DNA from: Lachnospiraceae bacterium NK4A179
GTDB lineage: Bacteria; Bacillota; Clostridia; Lachnospirales; Lachnospiraceae
DNA length: 64,000 nucleotides
Direction: 5' to 3'
Assembly (NCBI GenBank): GCA_000421045.1
Contig: ATWC01000002.1
Coordinates: forward strand, 62,001-126,000
Shown: piece by piece, positions 1-9,062 of the stretch
How the letters are laid out: every line of letters begins with the position of its first letter
Position numbering within the stretch: position 1 is the stretch's first letter
Made by a program: the position numbers and the translations under genes
Notes under the pieces: generated by a model
Told to the model about the DNA's origin: nothing
The model's database searches: none
Seen by the model: the letters and a program-made list of their open reading frames with translations, nothing else

Positions 1-1422
1 AACATCGTTTCCATGGTCCAGCGTGAATTCACACAGATCTACCCAAAGCCCGGCTGGGTTGAACATAACCCATCCGAGATCTGGTCCACAATGCTCGGTG
101 CTGCCGTCGAAGCTTTGCAGAAGGCAGATATCGATCCCTCAGAGATTGCCGCGATCGGCATCACAAATCAGCGTGAAACCACCATAGTCTGGGACAAAAA
201 TACCGGAGAGCCCGTATATAACGCGATAGTATGGCAATGCAGGCGTACCGCGGAATACTGCGACAGTCTCAAAGAAAAAGGACTCGCGGATAAATTCCGC
301 GAAAAGACAGGTCTGGTCATCGATGCATATTTTTCAGGTACAAAACTCAAATGGATACTTGACAATGTTCCCGGGGCCAGAAAGAAAGCCGAAAACGGTG
401 ATTTGCTTTTTGGCACAGTCGAATGCTTCCTTATCTGGAAACTCACAAAAGGAAGAGTACACGCTTCAGATTATTCCAATGCCGCCAGAACACAGCTGTT
501 CAACATAAACACTCTTGAATGGGATGAAGATATCCTGAATGAATTTGACATTCCGACATCGATGCTTCCGGGAGTCCGTCCTTCCAGCGGTGTTTTCGGA
601 ATGTGCGATACACAGTGGTTCGGCTGTGAGATACCTATAGCCGGTGCTGCCGGAGACCAGCAGTCCGCACTCTTCGGGCAGAACTGCTTTGAAGAAGGCT
701 CGGCCAAAAACACGTACGGGACAGGATGTTTCCTGCTTATGAATACCGGAGAAAAACCTGTATTCTCCAAAAACGGTCTGGTCACCACCATTGCCTGGGG
801 GATTGACGGCTGTGTGAACTATGCGCTTGAAGGTTCCGTATTTATTGCAGGTGCATCCATACAGTGGCTCAGAGATGAACTTAAGATGATAGATTCCGCA
901 GAAGACACAGAATATCTTGCCTGCAAAGTAAAGGACACAGGCGGCTGCTACGTCGTTCCCGCTTTCACGGGACTTGGCGCCCCCTATTGGAACCAGTATG
1001 CCAGAGGCATCATAACCGGTCTGACACGCGGAGTGAACAAATATCACATCATACGTGCTGTTCTTGAATCCATAACATTCGAGACGATGGATGTGCTAAA
1101 AGCCATGGAAGCCGACAGCGGGATCGCACTTAAGAGCCTGAAGGTTGACGGAGGTGCAAGCGCCAACAACTTCCTTATGCAGACTCAGGCCGATATCGCA
1201 GGCATAGACGTGATAAGACCCGCTTGTGTTGAGACCACCGCCATGGGCGCAGCTTTTCTCGCAGGGCTTGCAGTAGGATTCTGGGATTCAAAGGAAGATC
1301 TTAAGAAGAATATACATGAAGGAAGAACTTTCACCCCTTCCATTGCAATGAAGGAAAGGGAAGAAAAGATAAAAGGCTGGAAGCGTGCGGTACGCACCGC
1401 ATCCGCCTGGACAGAGGCATGA
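1..1422 (+). CDS. glpK: Glycerol kinase, 5' end outside window
   Basis: ATP-dependent phosphorylation of glycerol to sn-glycerol-3-phosphate, a cytoplasmic FGGY-family kinase. The frame is open from base 1, so the start and roughly 25-30 N-terminal residues, including the first phosphate-binding loop, lie upstream; the Met at base 13 is internal. The visible part starts in the family's conserved [15 protein letters not shown] segment and keeps the C-terminal [13 protein letters not shown] and [10 protein letters not shown] blocks. It ends normally at 473 visible residues, in line with the usual length of about 500. It converges on tsaD with only 26 bases between the stops. No defect is visible. 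Confidence 0.96.
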   Translation, partial: NIVSMVQREFTQIYPKPGWVEHNPSEIWSTMLGAAVEALQKADIDPSEIAAIGITNQRETTIVWDKNTGEPVYNAIVWQCRRTAEYCDSLKEKGLADKFREKTGLVIDAYFSGTKLKWILDNVPGARKKAENGDLLFGTVECFLIWKLTKGRVHASDYSNAARTQLFNINTLEWDEDILNEFDIPTSMLPGVRPSSGVFGMCDTQWFGCEIPIAGAAGDQQSALFGQNCFEEGSAKNTYGTGCFLLMNTGEKPVFSKNGLVTTIAWGIDGCVNYALEGSVFIAGASIQWLRDELKMIDSAEDTEYLACKVKDTGGCYVVPAFTGLGAPYWNQYARGIITGLTRGVNKYHIIRAVLESITFETMDVLKAMEADSGIALKSLKVDGGASANNFLMQTQADIAGIDVIRPACVETTAMGAAFLAGLAVGFWDSKEDLKKNIHEGRTFTPSIAMKEREEKIKGWKRAVRTASAWTEA

Positions 1423-1448
1423 TACATACATACATACGTATCTGATAC

Positions 1449-2468
1449 TTACCTCTCCCCAAGTTTGAGATTCGGAACGGCGTTTAAGGACATATCACTC
1501 CTAACGCCGTTTTTAAATTCGTAATAAGCCGCTGCACCTATCATTGCTGCATTGTCTGTGCAATAGATCGGTTCGGGACGATAAAACTTTATTCCTCGTT
1601 TCTCGCATCCCTCTTCAAAAGCCTTTCTTAAATGTCTGTTTGAAGCAACACCTCCGGCAATGGCAAAGATCTTTTCTCCGCCTTCCTCAAGTGCCGCATA
1701 AGCATGCTCGGTAAGCACATCAACAACAGATGCCTGAAAAGAAGCCGCTACATCTGCCTGACTTACTTCTATTCCTTCCATACGCGCAGAATTAAGATAA
1801 TTCAGGACAGCACTCTTCAAACCGCTAAAAGAAAAATCATATATGTTATCTGCCACCTTTGCCCTCGGAAATTCTATCGCCGCAGGATCACCTGCGTCGG
1901 AAACTTTATCTATCTTGGGTCCGCCCGGATATCCTAACCCTATAGCCCTTGCCACTTTATCAAACGCTTCACCGGCAGCATCATCCCTGGTCTTTCCGAG
2001 TATCTCATATTTGCCGTAATCCATGACACGCACAAGATGAGTATGACCTCCCGATACAACAAGACAGGGAAAAGGCGGTTCAAGCTCGGGATGATCGATA
2101 AAGTTTGCACAGATATGGCCCTCAATATGATGAACTCCGATAAGCGGTTTGCCTGAAGCAAACGCAAGGCCTTTCGCAAATGAAACACCCACAAGCAAAG
2201 CTCCGACAAGTCCCGGACCATATGTCACAGCAATAGCATCCACATCCGAAAGCTTTAAACCGGCCTGTAAAAGCCCTTCGGAAACTACCCTGTTGATCCT
2301 TTCCGTATGTTTCCTCGATGCGATCTCGGGAACCACGCCTCCGTATAGAGTATGTATGTCTATCTGCGACGAAATGACATTCGAGAGCACCTCTCTGCCG
2401 TTTAAAACGACCGCCGCAGCGGTCTCATCGCAAGACGATTCAATTGCAAGTATCTTCACATCTTTCAT
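1449..2468 (-). CDS. tsaD: tRNA N6-adenosine threonylcarbamoyltransferase
   Basis: Transfers the threonylcarbamoyl group to A37 of ANN-decoding tRNAs, with TsaB and TsaE (t6A pathway, cytoplasm). The 339-residue length is typical. It begins with the ASKHA signature [16 protein letters not shown], carries the metal-binding HHIEGH motif near residue 115 and the glycine-rich VSGGHTHLV and IAGGVASN segments. It is the last gene of an operon that also holds tsaE, tsaB and rimI. Its ATG overlaps the upstream stop by four bases, so translational coupling is likely. Confidence 0.97.
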   Translation of the reverse strand: MKDVKILAIESSCDETAAAVVLNGREVLSNVISSQIDIHTLYGGVVPEIASRKHTERINRVVSEGLLQAGLKLSDVDAIAVTYGPGLVGALLVGVSFAKGLAFASGKPLIGVHHIEGHICANFIDHPELEPPFPCLVVSGGHTHLVRVMDYGKYEILGKTRDDAAGEAFDKVARAIGLGYPGGPKIDKVSDAGDPAAIEFPRAKVADNIYDFSFSGLKSAVLNYLNSARMEGIEVSQADVAASFQASVVDVLTEHAYAALEEGGEKIFAIAGGVASNRHLRKAFEEGCEKRGIKFYRPEPIYCTDNAAMIGAAAYYEFKNGVRSDMSLNAVPNLKLGER

Positions 2469-3067
2469 CCGTTCACATCCTCATCCGTCACAATATCAAA
2501 TCCAAAGATCCTCCAGTGATCTTCAGCATCCTTACGCAGTATATATACTTCTCTTGTCCCCTGAAATACCGAGCCCGATTTGAGCGTATAGGTACAGTAT
2601 AACTTTGCACACTCATGACCATCATGAGTAAAGTATTCAACATCAGTTGAAGGTGAAACCGTACTCTGGAATATGGTTATGTTTCCCTTCTTGAATGTCT
2701 GTATATCTGCCTTAAGCGCGATAAGATAATCAACATCTCCCTGCGTTGCTTTCAGCTCTTCGTCAAAAAGACTTCTCGAAAGCCTTGCAAGGCTCATAAG
2801 CTGCTCATCGGAATAAGTCTCATTATAAAAACATGCGGTGATCTCATTGTAATACTTGACCACCTGAACGGGCGTTGCCGGATAATCCTTATACGGAGCC
2901 TCAGAGATCAGCTTCTGCACCGCAGTCAATTCCTTCTGCGCTTCCGTCTCCATCGCAGCCCCCTGGCTTTCCGAACTGTCACGCGCGGAAATAAAGCCGT
3001 AGAGCCCGATAAGCACACCGACTATAACCAGCATTATAATGACTGTCTTAATCCCCGACTTTTTCAT
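2465..3067 (-). CDS. Small membrane-anchored protein, unknown function
   Basis: I do not recognise a named family with certainty. There is one N-terminal transmembrane segment (about residues 7-26), a charged stretch rich in Gln and Glu, then a soluble domain of about 150 residues predicted to be extracytoplasmic. It resembles small conserved Lachnospiraceae proteins found in this operon position. The longer frame would start at a TTG two codons upstream; I prefer the ATG. The start lies inside the end of rnz and the stop overlaps tsaD by four bases, so it is expressed with the t6A genes although nothing links it to tRNA modification. Confidence 0.8.
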   Translation of the reverse strand: MKKSGIKTVIIMLVIVGVLIGLYGFISARDSSESQGAAMETEAQKELTAVQKLISEAPYKDYPATPVQVVKYYNEITACFYNETYSDEQLMSLARLSRSLFDEELKATQGDVDYLIALKADIQTFKKGNITIFQSTVSPSTDVEYFTHDGHECAKLYCTYTLKSGSVFQGTREVYILRKDAEDHWRIFGFDIVTDEDVNG

Positions 3068-3971
3068 CTTCAAACATCAGTTCCTTAGACATACCATCCC
3101 GTCCTGCAACAGCATTCGGAAAGATCCTGTTTACCATTGGCATGAAAGGCTCAGGCCTTATCATCGCCGGCCCGTAATGAGTCAGCCACATTTCCTTCGG
3201 TGCTGCCTTGCGCGCAAGTTCCGCAGCCTCCCTGAAGGTCATATGCTTCTTTTCCTTTGCGCTCTCAATTTTTTCATCTTCTCCGTACATACCTTCGCAT
3301 ATGAAAAGATCAGCCCCTGAGGCATTATCTATAATAGACTGCACCGGTCTTGTATCAGTCGCATAGGTTACCTTCAGCCCTTTTCTTTCAGGCCCAAGTA
3401 CCATCTCCGGAGTGTAGGTCACGCCATTCTCCGTGATCACCTCACCGTGTTGCAGTTTGTTCCAGTACTTAAGATCAATACCAAGCCTCTTAGCAGCTTC
3501 AGCATCAAAACGTCCCTTTCTGTCAAGGATTATGCTGTAGCCGTAACAGGTTACATTATGATTGACCCTGAAGGCTCTTATCCTGCCCTCTTCAAGCTCT
3601 ATATCTTCAGTATCCTCTTTAAGCTCATGAAAGTTTATCTTAAAAGGTATGTCCTGCGCGATAACTCTGAGTGAATTGACCACCCTTTCAAGGCCCTTGG
3701 GGCCTATCATAAGCACAGGATCCTTCCTCTCGGCATTTGCCATATTGAGAAGCATACCGGGAAGACCGCTTATATGATCGGCATGATAATGCGTAAAGCA
3801 TATTATACCGATAGGATTTGCGCTCCATCCTTTTTTGCGCAGCGCCATCTGCGTTCCTTCACCGCAGTCAATAAGTATATCCAGACCGTTATATCTGGCG
3901 ATCATCGATGTAAGATAACGCTTTGGAAGCGGCATCATACCGCCGGTCCCAAGCAGACATATATCAAGCAT
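3048..3971 (-). CDS. rnz: Ribonuclease Z (tRNA 3' endonuclease)
   Basis: Metallo-beta-lactamase fold nuclease that removes 3' trailers from tRNA precursors. The zinc motif THYHADHISG is near residue 60, with further ligands in the later CEGMYG and WLTHYGPA regions. The 307 residues match the family. It sits between rimI and a small membrane protein gene, three bases downstream of rimI, inside the t6A operon, so two tRNA maturation activities share one transcript. Function is from clear family identity. Confidence 0.94.
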   Translation of the reverse strand: MLDICLLGTGGMMPLPKRYLTSMIARYNGLDILIDCGEGTQMALRKKGWSANPIGIICFTHYHADHISGLPGMLLNMANAERKDPVLMIGPKGLERVVNSLRVIAQDIPFKINFHELKEDTEDIELEEGRIRAFRVNHNVTCYGYSIILDRKGRFDAEAAKRLGIDLKYWNKLQHGEVITENGVTYTPEMVLGPERKGLKVTYATDTRPVQSIIDNASGADLFICEGMYGEDEKIESAKEKKHMTFREAAELARKAAPKEMWLTHYGPAMIRPEPFMPMVNRIFPNAVAGRDGMSKELMFEDEKVGD

Positions 3972-3974
3972 AGA

Positions 3975-4424
3975 TCATTCGTCTCTCTTCCACATTATCA
4001 GGGCATCATCTTCCGGATCCCTGTAAAAGCCTTTTCTTGTTCCTTCTTTAGCAAAACCCAGTGATTCATAAAGTCTGATCGCAGGCTCATTCAGACTCCG
4101 TACTTCAAGAGTGAAATACTTCACGCCTCTTTCTCTTCCGGCTTCCATAAGCCTCTGCAGCAATGCAGCTGCGATCCCTTGCCGCCTGAAGCAGGAAGCA
4201 ACGGCAACATTTGTGATGTCGGCAGTGTCATAGCTTATGATAAGACCGGCCTGCGCCGCATAACTGCCGTCGTCGCCCCTTGCTTTCATGAAAAGATAAA
4301 GTCCGCTGTTTTCAACTGCGTCTTCAAAATCCTTCCTTTTCCACGGTCTGGAGAAGCATTCCGCCTCAAGTGCATATGCTTCATCGATATCCGCAGCTTC
4401 AAGCACAGAATACTCAAACTTCAT
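3975..4424 (-). CDS. rimI: Ribosomal-protein-alanine N-acetyltransferase
   Basis: GNAT-fold acetyltransferase that acetylates the N-terminus of ribosomal protein S18 in the well-studied enzyme. The acetyl-CoA loop is seen as FRRQGIAAALLQ near residue 80, followed by VKYFTLEVRSLNEPAIRLY. A longer frame exists upstream, but the start at MKFEYS follows a GGAG ribosome site and gives 149 residues, the size of E. coli RimI. The longer reading would overlap tsaB by more than 100 bases. It overlaps tsaB by 11 bases, the classic tsaB-rimI-tsaD arrangement. Confidence 0.93.
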   Translation of the reverse strand: MKFEYSVLEAADIDEAYALEAECFSRPWKRKDFEDAVENSGLYLFMKARGDDGSYAAQAGLIISYDTADITNVAVASCFRRQGIAAALLQRLMEAGRERGVKYFTLEVRSLNEPAIRLYESLGFAKEGTRKGFYRDPEDDALIMWKRDE

Positions 4425-5157
4425 GAGACTCTTTCTCCGCCCTCTCACGTTCTGCCTGTGATACCCTGAAATATTCAGGAGCAAAGGAAGCTGCATCAAC
4501 GACCTTTCCTTCTTCATAGAGCCTTGTCGCATATGTCACGAGCGAGCCCGCATCCTGATATTTTCTGTGAAGCGGAGCTATCGTGTAAGGCACCTTGAGC
4601 GTTTCTTCTATAATAGAAATGGAAACATCCGTACCGTCTCCGAGGAGCATGACAGGCGCATCATTTTCCCCGCTATACAATTCGTTAATCTTACGACACT
4701 GATCAGCACAGGCAAGCGCAGCGCCTTCACTCTTAATGCACAGATCATATTCTTTCTTTTCAATATCAAACTCAAAAGAATATATTCCGCTGTAAACCTG
4801 ATCGCGCCTTGCATCCATCATTGGACATACAAGACCCGCATACCCGTAAAACTGCCAGGCAAGTGCATCAAGCGTTGGAACAGCAATTATAGGTTTGCCT
4901 AACGCTTCGGCCATTCCCTTTGCGGAGGCTGCGCCAATACGCAGCCCGGTAAAAGAACCCGGTCCCGCAGAAACTGCTATAGCATCCGTTTCTGACAGAT
5001 CAGTCTCTGTCATACGTTTCAATTCATCAAGCATAGGGAGCAAAGTCTCCGAATGCGTTTTCTTATGATCGATAGTGTACACTCCGGCCAGCCTGCCATC
5101 CTTTACGATCGATACACTGGCTGTCATCCCGGAGGAATCAAGAGCTATGATATTCAT
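4414..5157 (-). CDS. tsaB: tRNA threonylcarbamoyladenosine synthase subunit TsaB
   Basis: Non-catalytic ASKHA-fold partner that scaffolds TsaD and TsaE in t6A formation. It begins MNIIALDSSGMTASV and has the family block AVSAGPGSFTGLRIGAA near residue 63. At 247 residues it is close to the usual 220-240. The C-terminus EYFRVSQAERERAEK is the standard TsaB tail. The start overlaps the tsaE stop by four bases and its 3' end overlaps rimI, so the set is translationally coupled. Confidence 0.96.
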   Translation of the reverse strand: MNIIALDSSGMTASVSIVKDGRLAGVYTIDHKKTHSETLLPMLDELKRMTETDLSETDAIAVSAGPGSFTGLRIGAASAKGMAEALGKPIIAVPTLDALAWQFYGYAGLVCPMMDARRDQVYSGIYSFEFDIEKKEYDLCIKSEGAALACADQCRKINELYSGENDAPVMLLGDGTDVSISIIEETLKVPYTIAPLHRKYQDAGSLVTYATRLYEEGKVVDAASFAPEYFRVSQAERERAEKESHEV

Positions 5158-5582
5158 TCTTCTATAGTTATCTTCCTTATATCTGTTCCGCGCGTCAGAT
5201 CTTTTTCGATCTTTATGCGCACTGCGCCTTCAGGTATCAGTTCATCCACAAGTTCCGCCCATTCTATTAGGCAAACGCCGTCACCTTCCAGATATTCATC
5301 AAACCCCACCTCAAACATTTCTTCAGGATCCTCGATCCTGTAAACATCGAAGTGGTAAAACGGAAGCTTCCCACCGTCATAAACCTGCAGTATCGTAAAT
5401 GTCGGAGAATTCACTGCTTCATCTATGCCAAGCCCCTCTGCAAAGCCTTGGGCGAAAACTGTTTTTCCCGTACCCAGATCTCCCGTAAGAGCATATATGC
5501 TTCCGGCCTTAGCCTTCTGTGCTATTTCCCTGCCAAGCTCATATGTCTCGGCGGCACTGTGTGTTTCCCTGCAAGCAATCAT
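5154..5582 (-). CDS. tsaE: tRNA threonylcarbamoyladenosine ATPase TsaE
   Basis: Small P-loop ATPase that drives turnover of the TsaB-TsaD complex. The Walker A is LTGDLGTGKTVFAQG near residue 36, and the conserved SPTFTILQVY and YHFDVYRI segments follow. The chosen ATG has an AAGG ribosome site; an in-frame TTG lies one codon upstream. The resulting 142 residues fit the family. The start shares one base with the stop of the YcxB-like gene upstream. Confidence 0.96.
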   Translation of the reverse strand: MIACRETHSAAETYELGREIAQKAKAGSIYALTGDLGTGKTVFAQGFAEGLGIDEAVNSPTFTILQVYDGGKLPFYHFDVYRIEDPEEMFEVGFDEYLEGDGVCLIEWAELVDELIPEGAVRIKIEKDLTRGTDIRKITIEE

Positions 5583-6103
5583 CAATATCTCACCTTCATC
5601 TTCTTCGGGCCTACATGCTCTGCAGTCATCGCAAGGAAAGCAGCAAGCTCCTCGCCAAGCACTTTTCTCGGAAAGATAGTTGCATTGTTTTTACCTGTAT
5701 ATACAACTATCGACTGTCTGGTTGAAATAACCTTTTCGCACATTCCCCATTCTGCCATATTTACTGTCTCATCCTGCGAAATGCGGATCCCGTCTTCATC
5801 AATATCATATATGATCGGTTTCTTAAAAACAGGATTCATCATCTGAACTTTTGCCCTGTATCCCAGATTTATCGGCAGATAAAGCACTAAAAGCACTGCC
5901 AGCGCCAGATACATGATCTCATGTGTTTTTGCAAAAAACATGAAACCAAGCGCCGCAAAACATACCGATAAAATTCCTGAAAAGTGCGTATATGCATGAT
6001 GTATCATATAATCATAGAGCAGCTTATCAGTCATAAGGACTTCAAAATGAAGCCTTCCCCTGTTTACATTTTTTTGTTCTTTTTCTTCTAATATCTCTTC
6101 CAT
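5582..6103 (-). CDS. YcxB-like membrane protein
   Basis: Probable integral membrane protein of 173 residues with two adjacent hydrophobic helices around residues 40-85 and a C-terminal soluble domain ending VGPKKMKVRY. The layout (helix pair, then a short beta-rich domain containing IYDIDEDGIRISQDE) resembles YcxB-type proteins, whose function is unknown. The frame stays open upstream, but the Met before EEILEE follows an AGG ribosome site and the upstream segment looks non-coding. It is the first gene of the t6A operon and diverges from the SDR gene across 176 bases. Confidence 0.72.
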   Translation of the reverse strand: MEEILEEKEQKNVNRGRLHFEVLMTDKLLYDYMIHHAYTHFSGILSVCFAALGFMFFAKTHEIMYLALAVLLVLYLPINLGYRAKVQMMNPVFKKPIIYDIDEDGIRISQDETVNMAEWGMCEKVISTRQSIVVYTGKNNATIFPRKVLGEELAAFLAMTAEHVGPKKMKVRY

Positions 6104-6279
6104 TTTTACCTGCGTAAATACAATACCCGTGGGCATACTTATACCAAAATACAATAATAGCAAAAATACTATTCTTATGCAAAGCATAGGACAAAATAAA
6201 CAAAAATGTTGTATCATTGCAGACGGAAGAATAAAGTTTAAAAGAAGTGTTGATACATTTCTCTTGGCGGAGATAAAAA

Positions 6280-6990
6280 ATGAAAGAAAAAACAGCATTT
6301 ATAACCGGCGCATCAGGCGGCATAGGCAAGGCAATTGTCGAAGCTCTTTTGGAGAGCGGATACAGACTTTACGCATGTGCAGGCAAACATTCCGATGAAC
6401 TTGACGGATTAAAAAGCAGATATCAAGATTCCCTACATATACTGACCGGAGACATCGCGGATGCTGCTACGGTAAAAGGCTTCTTTAATGATGTAACAAG
6501 TCTTGATCTGCTGATAAACTGTGCCGGCATATCCTACGTGGGACTTCTTCAGGACATGACGGATGAAGACTGGAAAACGACCATGGGAATAAACCTGGAT
6601 TCAGTCTTCTTTTGCTGCAGGGAAGCTATCCCGTTATTTCTAGAGAACAGCTGCGGACGTATAATAAACATATCTTCCGTCTGGGGAAATGTGGGAGCCT
6701 CCACCGAAGTTGCGTATTCAGCCAGCAAAGGCGGAATGAATTCTTTAACCAAAGCTCTTGCGAAAGAACTTGCACCTTCAGGCATAGCAGTGAATGCTCT
6801 TGCCTGCGGCTTCATCGATACAAAAATGAACTTTCACCTTTCCGATGAAGAAAAACAGGCAGTGATCGATGAGATCCCTGCCTGCCGTATGTGTACTGTA
6901 TCCGAAGTAGCGGATGCCGTATGTCTTCTTGCCCAAATGCCTGTCTACATGACCGGCCAGATCATAACGATAGACGGCGGCTGGACATAA
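6280..6990 (+). CDS. SDR oxidoreductase, probable EF-P 5-aminopentanone reductase
   Basis: Short-chain dehydrogenase of 236 residues with NAD(P) motif TGASGGIG at 7-14, NCAG near 86 and catalytic YSASKGG near 146. Overall it resembles FabG. The segments ISSVWGNVGAS and VNALACGFIDTKMN are closer to the YmfI type, which reduces the 5-aminopentanone on elongation factor P in Bacillus. FabG is the alternative. No fatty-acid synthesis genes are nearby, which favours the YmfI reading. The start has a GGCGGAG ribosome site. The gene stands alone and converges on the DUF4097 gene. Confidence 0.82.
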   Translation: MKEKTAFITGASGGIGKAIVEALLESGYRLYACAGKHSDELDGLKSRYQDSLHILTGDIADAATVKGFFNDVTSLDLLINCAGISYVGLLQDMTDEDWKTTMGINLDSVFFCCREAIPLFLENSCGRIINISSVWGNVGASTEVAYSASKGGMNSLTKALAKELAPSGIAVNALACGFIDTKMNFHLSDEEKQAVIDEIPACRMCTVSEVADAVCLLAQMPVYMTGQIITIDGGWT

Positions 6991-7023
6991 CAGTCAGTTT
7001 TGGATATCACATCCGCCTTTTAA

Positions 7024-7950
7024 CTATTCAGCAAAAAATATATCTATATCTCCGGACGTTGTAGTTGCACGGACTGATCTACTGGCATTCTCATTATTTA
7101 CATCATCCATATTCTTGTCGCCGGATGTAACTTTAAGAGTGATATTATAATCTTCCTTCTTTCCTTCAAGCATAAGATAAACCGAACCCGAAGTTGTTTC
7201 CGCATCCACACTATCCGTATTAAGATCTTTGAAGTTGATATCTCCCGAAGTACAGCTTGCATTCATTGTATTGCAGTTAAGCTCATTACCGTTTACGTCA
7301 CCTGAGAACGTACTTGCTATAAAATTGCCTGAAACATTGATATCATCAAGCTTCACATCCCCGGAGGTTGTCTTTGTTTCAGCATCTCCTCCGACACCCA
7401 GGCCTTTTATTTCTATATCTCCGCTGGTTCCTTCACAGGTAAGCTTTCCTTTAACATCCACATCACTAAGAACGATATCTCCTGAAGATGTATTGAGTTC
7501 CATATCGCTTCCCGAAGATATACTTTCCATTTCAATATCGCCCGATTCAAGCCTGCAATCATACTTTAGATCCATATCAGAAGGAACCGTCACGATCACA
7601 TCATATTCATGATTATCAACATAAGTAAAACCAATATGTGCCTTAGGAGCTGAGTAATATGTAACTCTGAGATTTCCGTCATCCTCACTGAATGTATATT
7701 GTTCATTCTCATCTTCATAATACTCAACTGTCACATTATCCACATCACCTTTAACTATTCTCACTTCCTGAGAAGTAAGATCAAGATCAATAGCAGTTAT
7801 ATCAGCATTGCATATATATTCCTTCTTAACCACTTTGGAATACTTTGCCGGATCCTTCCGTATGATCGAAGTTGCTATACCGGTAAGCAGACCACCTGCC
7901 ACAAACATTCCGGCTGAAGCTAAAAGCATTATCTTTGTGATCTTTAACAT
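7024..7950 (-). CDS. DUF4097 beta-solenoid envelope protein
   Basis: A 308-residue protein with an N-terminal transmembrane anchor (about residues 4-26), followed by a repetitive domain in which TSGDI/V recurs about every 17-22 residues (for example TSSGDIVLSD, GTSGDIEIKG, TTSGDVKLDD). This pattern is the DUF4097 right-handed beta-solenoid family, often called putative adhesins. It lies two bases after a DUF1700 gene and downstream of a PadR regulator, the usual three-gene set. By analogy it probably acts at the membrane surface in envelope sensing; the exact role is unknown. Confidence 0.88.
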   Translation of the reverse strand: MLKITKIMLLASAGMFVAGGLLTGIATSIIRKDPAKYSKVVKKEYICNADITAIDLDLTSQEVRIVKGDVDNVTVEYYEDENEQYTFSEDDGNLRVTYYSAPKAHIGFTYVDNHEYDVIVTVPSDMDLKYDCRLESGDIEMESISSGSDMELNTSSGDIVLSDVDVKGKLTCEGTSGDIEIKGLGVGGDAETKTTSGDVKLDDINVSGNFIASTFSGDVNGNELNCNTMNASCTSGDINFKDLNTDSVDAETTSGSVYLMLEGKKEDYNITLKVTSGDKNMDDVNNENASRSVRATTTSGDIDIFFAE

Positions 7951-7952
7951 GA

Positions 7953-8576
7953 TCAGTCCTCCTTTTTCCCGCGGATAATAAGCAGCTTAATACTTTTTAC
8001 GATCCATTTAGTAAACGCCACCATACCCTTTACCGAATAAAGCGCTGCATAAAACATAAGTATTGATAAACCGCCGCATATCAGTCCCATACCGATTGAA
8101 AGCATCCCCAATACACTGTTTTCAAAAAGTGCAACAACTCCCCCTATAACAGAAGCGAATGCCGTTATCACACAAGTTGCTTCAACAATCCATAATGTCA
8201 GCACAAGGATCCACAGTGTCAGATATAACCAAAAAACAGTACATATAACAGATAAGAGCACCGGCAGCCATACCGGAGACCCCAGGATAAGAAGAACTAT
8301 CGTAAATGCTCTGCTCTCTTTAGAGCCGCTTTCATGCTTCTCCTTAACACTTTTGGCTTTTTCTCTTATAAGTGTTCCAAGAGGCAGTTCGAGTTTTATC
8401 TGATTGACTATTTCTTCAATGCTGCCGATAGATGCAACCGCTTCCTCTTCATCTGCACCATCCTCTATCCTGTCATCTATCATCTCTGAATAGAAAGCTA
8501 TGGATCTGTCAACTTCTTCCGGGGAATACCCGTTCAGTTCCGACTTCAGTTTTTCAAGAAATCCTTTTTTGTTCAT
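7953..8576 (-). CDS. DUF1700 membrane protein
   Basis: 207 residues. The N-terminal cytoplasmic domain (1-80) has the DUF1700 pattern KKGFLEKLKSEL followed by YSEMIDD and DEEEAVASIGS. Four or so hydrophobic helices follow between about 95 and 195, with a basic tail. Members are commonly co-encoded with PadR regulators and DUF4097 proteins, as here. It overlaps the PadR stop by four bases. It is likely a membrane partner of the solenoid protein; no enzymatic motif is seen. Confidence 0.9.
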   Translation of the reverse strand: MNKKGFLEKLKSELNGYSPEEVDRSIAFYSEMIDDRIEDGADEEEAVASIGSIEEIVNQIKLELPLGTLIREKAKSVKEKHESGSKESRAFTIVLLILGSPVWLPVLLSVICTVFWLYLTLWILVLTLWIVEATCVITAFASVIGGVVALFENSVLGMLSIGMGLICGGLSILMFYAALYSVKGMVAFTKWIVKSIKLLIIRGKKED

Positions 8577-8902
8577 TTATCAGCGGCCTCCCCTTTCATT
8601 TCATCTTTGATAAACGAAAAAATATCCATCATTGTTTCCCATTCATCCAGAAAAATCTTTATCTTATCCTTTCCACCGTCTGTTATCTTGTAATACTTGC
8701 GCAGTCTTCCGTTATGCTCCACTGAATAGACTGTAAGAGCTCCCTGCTCCTCAAGACGTCTTAAGATCGGATACAGCGTTGATTCAGATATTTCAATATG
8801 AGGCTGCAGATCTTTGATTATCTTATAGCCATACGAGTCGCCACCGATCAGTGCTGCAAGCACACATACATCCAACATACCTCGTTTTAATTGTTTATCC
8901 AT
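8573..8902 (-). CDS. PadR-family transcriptional regulator
   Basis: 109-residue winged-helix repressor. The core reads MLDVCVLAALIGGDSYGYKI, then SESTLYPILRRLEEQG (recognition helix) and YYKITDGGKDKI (wing), all diagnostic of PadR. The frame stays open about 30 codons upstream, but a GTGGAG ribosome site and the conserved N-terminus fix this start. It heads the operon with DUF1700 and DUF4097. The promoter about 130 bases upstream contains a palindrome between its -35 and -10 boxes, suggesting autoregulation. Confidence 0.93.
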   Translation of the reverse strand: MDKQLKRGMLDVCVLAALIGGDSYGYKIIKDLQPHIEISESTLYPILRRLEEQGALTVYSVEHNGRLRKYYKITDGGKDKIKIFLDEWETMMDIFSFIKDEMKGEAADK

Positions 8903-8917
8903 GCTTGTTCTCCACGA

Positions 8918-8996
8918 AGAGAAATCCGCATATGCGGTTTCTCTGAGCTGGCAAATTGGCGCGTTTGCTGATAGCCTCTTTATTCGCGCCAATTTG
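8918..8996 (-). other. Two inverted repeats in the padR leader
   Basis: The transcript from the promoter at 9034-9062 would carry about 125 untranslated bases. They hold a perfect 12-base inverted repeat (CAAATTGGCGCG at 8952-8963 against 8985-8996, 21-base loop). Next to it is a 27-base near-palindrome centred on CCGCATATGCGG (8918-8944, one bulged base) that ends about 6 bases before the ribosome site. These could be RNA hairpins controlling translation or a second regulator site. Confidence 0.6.
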
Positions 8997-9033
8997 GATT
9001 TGACTTCAAACGTTATGCCTCTTTACACGGCAT

Positions 9034-9062
9034 ACTATACTACGCATAGTATTATGTGTCAA
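9034..9062 (-). promoter_or_regulatory. Promoter with operator for the padR operon
   Basis: TTGACA (9057-9062), 17-base spacer, TATAGT (9034-9039): a near-consensus vegetative promoter. Six-base arms ATACTA/TAGTAT around a CGCA centre (9037-9052) fill most of the spacer and touch the -10 box. A dimeric repressor bound there would exclude polymerase, and PadR is the obvious candidate. Confidence 0.8.

Noticed and set aside
466-1047. 193-residue frame opposite to glpK
   Set aside because: It lies wholly within a clearly conserved kinase gene and reads as cysteine-rich, unstructured sequence without a ribosome site.
1423-1448. CATA-rich short repeat between glpK and tsaD
   Set aside because: Too short and too weak as a hairpin to call a terminator.
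8903-8992. N-terminal extension of the PadR protein
   Set aside because: The extra codons cross the inverted repeats, lack a ribosome site and do not fit the PadR family start.
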